Assembly (NCBI GenBank): GCA_023427925.1 | Contig: JAEYZS010000103.1 | Span: 1-8,970 of the forward strand | Length of the DNA stretch: 8,970 bases | Direction of reading: 5' to 3' | DNA from: Pseudomonadota bacterium | Lineage (GTDB): Bacteria; Bdellovibrionota; Bdellovibrionia; Bdellovibrionales; JAEYZS01 | Shown: piece by piece, positions 1-6,211 of the stretch | Layout of the letters: each line of letters starts with the position of its first letter | How positions within the stretch are numbered: the first letter of the stretch is position 1 | Made by a program: the position numbers and the translations under genes | Notes under the pieces: generated by a model | Databases searched by the model: none | Seen by the model: the letters and a program-made list of their open reading frames with translations, nothing else | What the model was told of the DNA's origin: nothing

Positions 1-2869
1 CTGTACCTACAGCGTAGGGAGTTGTTTGAGAATGATCCATCAATGGGAATCGATTAAAAAAGAATGTATGCTTCTGACCATTTGCATTTTGAATAATTTC
101 ACGATTTTTTGTCCTTTTGACTTTCAAGAACACTTCAAGATCCGCATCTCTAAACTGAACGGCAAGTTGGTCGTTAAACAATTCTCGGTCTGTTTTACCA
201 ATAATTTTTGAATCTTCCAAACCAAAGAATTCTTTAAAGGCGCGGTTTACAAGTAGATAGCGACCAAGGGTGTCTTTTACAAAGATAATGGACTGCGCTC
301 CGTCTAGTATTGATCTTAAGCGGTGTTCGCTATCTTTCAGTCGTTCCTGTGCTTTTAAACGATCAGTGTTATCGAGAAAGATCAAAATCGCGCCTATAAT
401 TCTTTTATTCTCATCATAAGAAGGCAATATACGAAGTTGAAAATTGGCGTTTGCAACTTCAATAATAGCCTCAGAGCTTTGACCACGTTTAATAGCAGCT
501 TCTATACGGTCTTTAAAGTCTTTAAGTATATAACGTGATGATACTTTAGAAATATCCCGTCCTATATCGTAGCTTGAAATATTTAAAACATTAGGAGCTG
601 TATCATTAAAATTTGTAATTCTCATTTTGTCATCTAAGACGACTAGTGGTGAACCAATACTGTTTTGGATGTTTTCTAAATTAGTATTAAGAAGTTTGAG
701 CTCAACGGACTTTTGGTTGAGCTCCTCGTTGAGAGTCGTAAGCTCCTCGTTCGTACTTTGCAGTTCTTCGTTGGTCGTTTCCAGTTCCTCGCTAGAGGCT
801 TGAAGTTCCTCATTCGTACTTTGAAGCTCTTCGTTTACCGACTGTAGTTCCTCGTTTGAAACTCCAAGTTCTTCTACGACGGATTGTAATTGTTCCTTTG
901 TGATTGAAAGTTCGGTCTCTAGTTCTTTGACACGCTCCTTTTTGGATTCAGTCGTTAAACCAAACGTAGACGGGGTATCTATTTTTGGAATAAATGTCAA
1001 AACGAACAGCTCCCTTTGGTTTTTATCAGTTCCCTCGTCATAGAGGGTGCGGATTATCATATTAAAGGCAAAATCTTTTCCTCCTTTTTTGATTCGATAA
1101 ATGCGGCTTGTCTGGGTGGACTTCTTGGCCTTTTTGATCAAGATCGGAATCTCTAAACCAATTCCTTTAGGAAGGAGGTTTGGTAGCTTTAGATTAGCAA
1201 ATCCTGTTTTAAGATTTAAATAATCAGATACATCCCCAATGATCTGAATCAAGTTAGAATCCTCGTCAATAATGATCGCTGAAGCATTAAGTGTCTTTAG
1301 TGCCGCTATAGAGCCAAGCTCTGTAAGTGAAGGCTGCGCTTCAATGGATCTCTTTGGTGAAAGGGTCGGTAATCCAAAACTATAATTAGACCTTGTCATC
1401 TTATCAAAGGCTAAAGGTTGAGATGCAATATTGATCTTGCTATAGATTTTATTCTTTTTATCGACTACGTGGAAAACAGCATTGTGGGCTCCTATCGACT
1501 CTGATTTTCCAAGGACCAATATCCCGCTTGGATTTAAAGCATAGTGGAATATATCGATAACTTTCTTTTGTAGATCGGGATTAAAGTAAATTAAAACATT
1601 TCGGCAACTCACTAGATCTACTTTTACAAACGGTGGATTTTGGATTAAATTTTGTCGAGCAAATACAATTTGATCCCTTATTCGCTTAACAACTTCATAG
1701 TCTGCGCCCTTTTTATTAAAATACTTTTTTAACAATACAGAAGGAACTTGCTCGACTTCAAGCCTGGTATAAACAGCGTTTCGAGCTTCCATAATGGCGT
1801 CTTGGTCCAAATCACTAGCAAATATTTTGACATTGATGTTTTTTTCCATGGACGAAGTTATCTGATCAATTAGCATTGCGTAGGAATATGCTTCTTCACC
1901 TGTAGCACAACCTGCAATCCATATTCGCAGCTCTTCTCCAGACTTCTTCTTTCGAAGGATAGATTGAAGTTGTTTGTCGACGGACTCAAAAACTTCAGAA
2001 TCTCTAAAAAACGAAGTCACACTTACTAATAGGTCTTGAGAGAGCTGTTTGACCTCTCCAGGTGTGCTTTCTAGAATTTCCATATAGTCTGGGATGCTCT
2101 TAATGCCAATTATTCCCATACGTTTTGCGATTCGGCGTTGAATAGTGGACATCTTGTACTGCTTAAAATCAGCACCGTCTTCCTTTTTGATAATGCTAAG
2201 TATTGGCTGAATATCATCTGGATTAAGCGGTGGGTAAGAGAGGTGTAAAGAGTGGTTATAGAGAATCTGTGCAAGATCTTGTGCCATAATCTTGGGATCA
2301 AGAATGTAGTCGGTATCTCCAGTTTGAATAGCCGAGTGAGGCATCCCATCATATTTTGCAGAAATATCATCCTGAGCAATTGTCACGCCGCCGGCTTCTT
2401 TAATCGCAGTAATTCCGTGCGAACCATCTGAGCCTGTTCCAGAGAGTATTATGCCGACAGACCGACTACCATAGGCACTGGCAAGTGATTCAAAAAGTCC
2501 ATCGACCGAAGGCTTTGGCCTGGGTTCATTCCCAGCAGTTGTGAGATAGATATGATCTTTTATCACATCGACATCATTATTTGGGGGTATAATATAGATC
2601 ATCCCAGTTTGAATACGTTCTTTATGTTTTGCTCCAACGACCGGAAGTATTGAGTGTCGATTTAAAAGCTCCACCATCATGCTTTTTGAATGAGGAGCTA
2701 AGTGCTGAGCAATGACGAAGGCTCCCGGGAAATCTTTTGGAAGATTTGAGACAAAGGTTGTCAGTGCCTCAAGTCCACCTGCAGAAGACCCAATACCTAC
2801 AACCCAGGTTTCAGCTATAGGCTTAATAGCCGATTTCTTTGTGACTTTTCTTTTTTTCTTACGGACCAC
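1..2869 (-). CDS. CheB-CheR-coiled-coil-PAS sensory fusion protein (N-terminal part, continues off left edge)
   Basis: Open without a stop for about 956 codons from a GTG at 2869; the frame holds a stop 19 codons further upstream and no ATG between, so GTG is the best start. Residues ~22-205 are a CheB methylesterase domain with the catalytic triad visible as Ser29 (GSSAGG), His56 (AQH) and Asp148 (SGTGSDG). Residues ~220-490 are a CheR methyltransferase, with Arg289 in SVTSFFRD and the SAM-binding GCATGEE at 320-326. A degenerate PAS-like segment (~505-630) follows, then a heptad coiled coil built of SNEELQSTNEEL units (~638-735), a PAS domain (~737-835) and a second PAS (~845 onward, GKTDRELF) cut by the window edge. 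No CheB receiver domain is present. Family relatives usually end in a histidine kinase, which would lie outside the window. Likely cytoplasmic; acts on receptor methylation or as a PAS-gated signalling hub. Divergent from the heme oxygenase gene. Confidence 0.95.
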   Translation of the reverse strand, partial: MVRKKKRKVTKKSAIKPIAETWVVGIGSSAGGLEALTTFVSNLPKDFPGAFVIAQHLAPHSKSMMVELLNRHSILPVVGAKHKERIQTGMIYIIPPNNDVDVIKDHIYLTTAGNEPRPKPSVDGLFESLASAYGSRSVGIILSGTGSDGSHGITAIKEAGGVTIAQDDISAKYDGMPHSAIQTGDTDYILDPKIMAQDLAQILYNHSLHLSYPPLNPDDIQPILSIIKKEDGADFKQYKMSTIQRRIAKRMGIIGIKSIPDYMEILESTPGEVKQLSQDLLVSVTSFFRDSEVFESVDKQLQSILRKKKSGEELRIWIAGCATGEEAYSYAMLIDQITSSMEKNINVKIFASDLDQDAIMEARNAVYTRLEVEQVPSVLLKKYFNKKGADYEVVKRIRDQIVFARQNLIQNPPFVKVDLVSCRNVLIYFNPDLQKKVIDIFHYALNPSGILVLGKSESIGAHNAVFHVVDKKNKIYSKINIASQPLAFDKMTRSNYSFGLPTLSPKRSIEAQPSLTELGSIAALKTLNASAIIIDEDSNLIQIIGDVSDYLNLKTGFANLKLPNLLPKGIGLEIPILIKKAKKSTQTSRIYRIKKGGKDFAFNMIIRTLYDEGTDKNQRELFVLTFIPKIDTPSTFGLTTESKKERVKELETELSITKEQLQSVVEELGVSNEELQSVNEELQSTNEELQASSEELETTNEELQSTNEELTTLNEELNQKSVELKLLNTNLENIQNSIGSPLVVLDDKMRITNFNDTAPNVLNISSYDIGRDISKVSSRYILKDFKDRIEAAIKRGQSSEAIIEVANANFQLRILPSYDENKRIIGAILIFLDNTDRLKAQERLKDSEHRLRSILDGAQSIIFVKDTLGRYLLVNRAFKEFFGLEDSKIIGKTDRELFNDQLAVQFRDADLEVFLKVKRTKNREIIQNANGQKHTFFFNRFPLMDHSQTTPYAVGT
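720..887 (-). repeat. 21-bp tandem repeat encoding a heptad coiled coil
   Basis: The core agttcctcgtt (with variants agctcctcgtt and agttcttcgtt) recurs at 720, 741, 762, 783, 804, 825, 846 and 867, an exact 21-bp period over eight units. In the minus-strand gene each unit encodes one heptad of the type (S/T)NEELQS, residues ~661-717. This is the signalling helix that links the CheR/PAS part to the downstream PAS domains. The repeat lies inside the coding frame and keeps it, so it is a protein repeat and not a mobile or intergenic one. Such a tract could gain or lose units by slippage without breaking the frame. Confidence 0.9.
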
Positions 2870-3045
2870 GAAACACCATCCAAAACTACAATATAGAAGG
2901 CCAATCTTGTTGATTTGCCATTACACCATTATAAAAGGTGCTCCTAAAAAATAAAACCGTTATGATTTGTAAAAATATTCACAAATTGTTAAAAAAGTTA
3001 TATCAGATTGACAGTTTCAGAGAGTAAGGAAAGGGAAGAGTAGAG
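2870..3045. promoter_or_regulatory. divergent control region between the CheBR fusion and heme oxygenase
   Basis: This 176-bp gap separates two divergent starts. For the minus-strand gene, a perfect TATAAT lies at 2928-2933, inside an imperfect dyad (CACC/GGTG arms, 2924-2940), with only a poor -35 (TTTTAT at 2951-2956). For the plus-strand gene, TTCACA (2978-2983) with TATATC (2999-3004, 15-bp spacing) is a weak promoter guess, and TTGACA at 3008-3013 has no convincing -10 downstream. The heme oxygenase start is preceded by a purine-rich ribosome-binding stretch (AAGGAAAGGGAAGAG, about 3027-3041). The minus-strand GTG has only GGATGG as a weak Shine-Dalgarno. None of these promoters is certain. 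Confidence 0.5.
2965..2986. promoter_or_regulatory. CRP/FNR-like operator candidate
   Basis: Read on the minus strand, this is ATTTGTGA, six bases, TTACAAAT: a 22-bp dyad whose half-sites agree at seven of eight positions. The core TGTGA-N6-TTACA differs by one base from the classic CRP consensus TGTGA-N6-TCACA, and the spacing is the same. It sits midway between the two divergent genes, about 32 bp upstream of the TATAAT of the CheBR gene and overlapping the weak -35 proposed for heme oxygenase. It could therefore act on either or both. AT-rich intergenic DNA yields such dyads by chance at times. Confidence 0.4.
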
Positions 3046-3627
3046 ATGGGTTTGCGTGAAGTTTTAAAGGAACAAACTCAAGTTTCACATCGTCAAATCG
3101 AAGACAATCCTCTTCTTAAGATGATTTTCTCTACTGATCTCAAAAAACAAACCTACATCGAAATTCTTTCGGGCTTCTACGGGTTTATTCGGTCCCTTGA
3201 AGAGGTTATTCGAAGACTCAATCCAGAATTTGAAGGCTATCTCCAGAAGGCAGATTGGCTTATGTCGGATTTAAAATCCTTAGGGCACTCACTTCAAGTC
3301 GAAGAGTCGAATTATTCTCAATCAGTAAAGACGTCTGCACAGGCTCTTGGAGCTTTATATGTTTTAGAAGGTTCTATGCTAGGTGGGCAAATGATTATTC
3401 GTCACCTCAAGAAATTTGATTTTATAACGCCCCAATCAAGCCACTATTACACTGGGTATGGAGATTCGACTGGAGAAAATTGGAAATCCTTTTTGGCCCT
3501 TTTAAATGAGCATGAACAAAATTATCCTCATCAGAATGAAGTCGTGGTCACCTCTGCGATTGAAACCTTTAAAGCTTTAGACAATTGGTTTTTAAAGCTT
3601 TATCAAAGAGATTCAAACATCACTTGA
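3046..3627 (+). CDS. bphO: heme oxygenase, BphO type
   Basis: A 193-residue protein of the usual single-domain length for bacterial heme oxygenases. It opens heme at the alpha-meso carbon to biliverdin, CO and iron, in the cytoplasm. Seen: an N-terminal helix with His15 (QVSHRQIED) at the place of the proximal heme ligand, the distal-helix signature LGALYVLEGSMLGGQ (101-115) with the glycines that flex over heme, and the C-terminal YGD..GENWKSF segment (~138-149). The YVLEGS.LGG form is typical of BphO proteins that supply biliverdin to bacteriophytochromes, but no phytochrome gene is in the window; iron scavenging from heme is the other possible role. The start has a good purine-rich ribosome-binding site. 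The last 25 bp overlap the convergent hutG-like gene. Confidence 0.9.
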   Translation: MGLREVLKEQTQVSHRQIEDNPLLKMIFSTDLKKQTYIEILSGFYGFIRSLEEVIRRLNPEFEGYLQKADWLMSDLKSLGHSLQVEESNYSQSVKTSAQALGALYVLEGSMLGGQMIIRHLKKFDFITPQSSHYYTGYGDSTGENWKSFLALLNEHEQNYPHQNEVVVTSAIETFKALDNWFLKLYQRDSNIT

Positions 3628-4532
3628 GCAGCAAGTTTTGAAGTTTTATTGTCTTGATCATGTGCGGGACTAACTTCATAGATACCGACCAGTCTTACAT
3701 CCAATCTCTCATTTAAAATCTTATAAACTTTAAAAAAGTTCTCAGGGTCAAAACCCGTTGCAAACGATTGACTGCATCCTGGTGCATACGCATTTGAAAA
3801 TGCGTCAATATCAAGGCTGATAAAGCAGGCGCGTTTTTTAAGTAAAAACGGCTCTAGGAATTCTAGAATTTTTGTTGCCTGTGACCTACCAGAATACATT
3901 ATTTCATCGAATGTTAAAATATGAGCATTCTTGCTTTCAGCCCATTTTAAATGGTGACGACTGTTGCACTGTGACTGTATTCCAATTTCCAGAAAATCAA
4001 AATCGCGGTAATCCGTAAGCAACCTAAAAAACGGAGTCCCACTTGTGATTTTGTCATTTAGAGGGCGTACATCTAAGTGAGCATCAAAGTTAATTACAAG
4101 TGGTTTTTGATCTTTAAACACTTCTAAAAATGCCGCACCATCCGGGTAACCATAATCATGTCCGCCTCCCAAGGTAATTATTTTTCTGGTCTTGTCCAAA
4201 ATATTCTTGAGAGACTCCTTTGCATTTTGATGGCGATCAATTAATGATCCTTCAATACTAAAATCGCCAAGGTCAAAAAGCTTTGGGTCTTGGTCTCTTA
4301 GAAGGTGAGGAGTCATCTTATAGAAATACTCTCGAATTTTTTTTGGTGCCTCTCTTGCACCAACTCGCCCAAAATTATTGTTGATCCCTTCATCATCAGG
4401 ATATCCCAATATAACTATGGAGTTATTGAGATCTGAATCCTTAGTTAAAGGCTTAGTCAAATCACCAAGCCTTGGATCTTGGGGGTTATTATAAGAGAAA
4501 AACTTTGTAATGGGATTAAAGTACTTATTCAT
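3603..4532 (-). CDS. hutG: ureohydrolase, formimidoylglutamase-like (HutG/arginase family)
   Basis: A 309-residue member of the arginase/agmatinase/formimidoylglutamase family, which hydrolyses guanidino-type C-N bonds with a two-manganese centre. All metal ligands are visible: His125 in GGGHD, Asp150, His152 and Asp154 in NFDAHLDVR, Asp241 and Asp243 in SLDIDAF. The SGTPFFR stretch (~164-170) after the DAHLD motif and the end EVSPAHDQDNKTSKLAA resemble formimidoylglutamase (N-formimidoyl-L-glutamate to glutamate plus formamide, histidine degradation) more than arginase or agmatinase. No other hut gene is present, so the substrate is inferred. The ATG at 4532 lies inside the end of the aminopeptidase gene (ATGAATAA overlap), with GGTGGA just upstream, which points to translational coupling. 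The 3' end overlaps the heme oxygenase gene by 25 bp. Confidence 0.85.
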   Translation of the reverse strand: MNKYFNPITKFFSYNNPQDPRLGDLTKPLTKDSDLNNSIVILGYPDDEGINNNFGRVGAREAPKKIREYFYKMTPHLLRDQDPKLFDLGDFSIEGSLIDRHQNAKESLKNILDKTRKIITLGGGHDYGYPDGAAFLEVFKDQKPLVINFDAHLDVRPLNDKITSGTPFFRLLTDYRDFDFLEIGIQSQCNSRHHLKWAESKNAHILTFDEIMYSGRSQATKILEFLEPFLLKKRACFISLDIDAFSNAYAPGCSQSFATGFDPENFFKVYKILNERLDVRLVGIYEVSPAHDQDNKTSKLAAQVMFESL

Positions 4533-5636
4533 GTTCCACCAACATCTTGTTTAAAGATTTAAGGTTTGTCATAAGTCTTTTTTGAAGATCAGGCCCAACT
4601 TTTTTGAAATGTTTTAAATTTCTTGCAGTTTCCGCTAAAAGTTTTCTTCCATTATCAGCATCATCTAGATGAATCACTTCTGGAGCAGGCCCCTTAGGTC
4701 CCATGTTGTGATAGTTTTTTAGAGGAACAGCTAGTCCCATGGTCCTATAACCAAACTGAGATAGAGCAGTCGCTTCGCACGATCCTCCGTCCATGATCTT
4801 TTTTTGGAACTTAAAGTTTTTATCTTTTTTCTTAAGTTCTTGTGCTTGTCTTTGCATAAAGAGACTGAAATTCGAATCAAAAGGGTAGAGGCATCACCGA
4901 GTCTAATCACAGGGCCTTCACCTAAAAGTGCTCCTGGAAGAGTTCTAGAAGCTTCTAACGATACAACCATTGTGTTGAGCGGGACGACTTTAGATTTGAT
5001 CATATGGAGGCAACCCACAAAGCCCACTTCCTCAGCCCTTGTAAAGACCGCAACTGCAGGGGACTTATCCTTTCTCGTATCGATAAGAGCGCCAAGAGCC
5101 ATCACACAACCTGCAAGATCGTCAGCACATTTCGTATGGACAAATCCTCCGCGGTTTTTAAAGCCATCAAAATTAAAGGCTCCAAAGTACTTCTGGGATT
5201 TTACGGATTTGTCTGAAAGTTCTTTTGTGGTTTCAATTTCAAAAGGAATTCCTTCTCGGTGATTGCCGACTACAAAATTTCTAATCGTGCCTCTTAAGTA
5301 CTGAGAAGAGCTTTCATAAGAAAAAATTCTGACCGTAGCACCTTCCATCGTATCAAAGGGAGCTACACCATACCAGGTGGCTTTATATTTAAAAGGAGTA
5401 AGCTTTTCAGTAATTATGAACCCGGGGTGATCCGTATGTGCGAAAAATGCAACATGGGTTTTGCTTTTAAGCTTTTTTGCACTTGAAACTCCTGCGATGA
5501 TTTGCCCAACGGAGTCTGTAAAAAATGGAATCTTTTTTTCAGTTAGAATTTGTTTGATCTCATCAAGCACAAATTTCTCTTTAAAGGGGGCTGTGGGTTG
5601 ATTAAAAAGTCTCTCAGTCAAGGTTTGCGTATTCAT
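4525..5636 (-). pseudogene. M42-family aminopeptidase, frameshifted by one base
   Basis: Two overlapping frames together encode one dinuclear metallopeptidase resembling M42 glutamyl/lysyl aminopeptidases, which trim N-terminal residues from peptides in the cytoplasm. Frame one (from ATG 5636) gives residues 1-252 with metal and catalytic motifs AHTDHPGFI (His67, Asp69), KCADDLAG (Asp172), AEEVGFVG (Glu202/Glu203) and SLEAS (Glu228, where an Asp is more usual). The other frame continues with FDSNFSLFMQRQAQEL, DGGSCEATAL and LKNYHNMG, whose His310 would be the last metal ligand. The junction is a run of four T (plus-strand AAAA, 4879-4882); one more T joins the frames into a 370-residue protein, close to family length. 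As written, translation runs on ~49 out-of-frame residues to a stop at 4731 and lacks the final ligand. Either a real mutation or a base-calling error. First gene of an operon with the hutG-like gene. Confidence 0.85.
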
Positions 5637-5645
5637 AAATTTTCC

Positions 5646-5651
5646 TATACC
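5646..5651 (+). promoter_or_regulatory. possible -10 box for a leaderless SRPBCC transcript
   Basis: TATACC lies nine bases before the ATG at 5661, with a weak -35-like TTTGCG at 5624-5629 and 16-bp spacing. No Shine-Dalgarno is visible before that ATG. If used, transcription would begin a few bases before the start codon. The -35 match is poor, so this is a tentative call. Confidence 0.25.
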
Positions 5652-5660
5652 TTATTGAAT

Positions 5661-6107
5661 ATGGCACACGTACAATACTCTAGCGTAATACCAGTCTCAA
5701 AGGATGATTTGTTTGATTTTCTATCAGACTATCGCAAACGTCCACGTATTATGCCTCCCGACGTACAATTAGAGCTCACTTCGGTACCCTTAGAGCTTAA
5801 AAAAGGGACAAGTTATGACTTTAAGATCACGCGCTTTGGCTTAAGCTACGCTTTTACTGTCCACATTGATGAGTGTGAGCGTGGAACAAAGATTGTCGAA
5901 AAGACTCAAAGTGCATTTTTTGAGGAATGGACCAACACCATTCTTTTTGAAGCCCACGGCGAAAACTCAACCCTTTTAACCAGCATCATGGACTACAAAC
6001 TACCTTACGGGATTTTAGGGACATTGGCTGACGATCTCTTTGTTAAAGGAGATCTGCTTAGGATCATCACGTTTTCACATAATAAGCTTAAAAGCTTCTT
6101 TGATTAG
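5661..6107 (+). CDS. SRPBCC (START/Bet v1-like) ligand-binding family protein
   Basis: A 148-residue protein with the SRPBCC layout: an N-terminal strand and helix (HVQYSSVIPVSKDDLFDFLSD), a central beta-sheet (~35-115) and the long C-terminal helix (KGDLLRIITFSHNKLKSFF, ~128-147). The segment TSIMDYKLPYGILGTLADDLFV resembles the YxLPxGxLG signature of the COG4276 ligand-binding group. The fold makes a hydrophobic pocket; ligand and reaction are unknown. The frame stays open upstream to an ATG at 5550, but that start would overlap the aminopeptidase 5' end by 87 bp and add 37 residues unlike the family, so 5661 is preferred. Only 24 bp separate it from the divergent aminopeptidase start. Confidence 0.8.
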   Translation: MAHVQYSSVIPVSKDDLFDFLSDYRKRPRIMPPDVQLELTSVPLELKKGTSYDFKITRFGLSYAFTVHIDECERGTKIVEKTQSAFFEEWTNTILFEAHGENSTLLTSIMDYKLPYGILGTLADDLFVKGDLLRIITFSHNKLKSFFD

Positions 6108-6211
6108 CCCAACTAACATTCAACCACAAACGGCTGCAATTCTTCCATTGTACTTAGAAGCTCTTTTGAAGGATGGATATTCGACCGCTCTTTATTTGCC
6201 TTAAGAAAGAC

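Noticed and set aside
26..211. Short plus-strand ORF of 61 codons
   Set aside because: It lies antisense to a well-supported PAS domain of the minus-strand fusion and has no family features.
2110..2379. Minus-strand ORF of 89 codons
   Set aside because: A different frame inside the CheB/CheR coding region, whose own frame has clear motifs and no break.
2712..2954. Plus-strand ORF of 80 codons
   Set aside because: Antisense to the CheB catalytic N-terminus and the control region; no recognisable protein features.
4525..4857. A separate 110-residue gene
   Set aside because: Its product is the C-terminal part of the M42-like peptidase (DGGSCEATAL, NYHNMG); the homology continues upstream of its first Met as FDSNFSLF, so it is one half of a frameshifted gene.
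4876..4886. Programmed -1 frameshift in the aminopeptidase
   Set aside because: The codons are ACC CTT TTG, which do not form a canonical slippery heptamer, and four T is too short for efficient polymerase slippage. A mutation or sequence error is simpler.
4804..5262. Plus-strand ORFs (152 and 70 codons) within the aminopeptidase region
   Set aside because: Antisense to the aminopeptidase, whose conserved metal motifs account for this stretch.
5550..5660. N-terminal extension of the SRPBCC protein from ATG 5550
   Set aside because: It would overlap the divergent aminopeptidase 5' end by 87 bp and add 37 residues unlike the family N-terminus.
6082..6100. AAGCTT-AA-AAGCTT hairpin at the end of the SRPBCC gene as terminator
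   Set aside because: Short AT-containing stem, tiny loop and no T run; it lies within the coding sequence.
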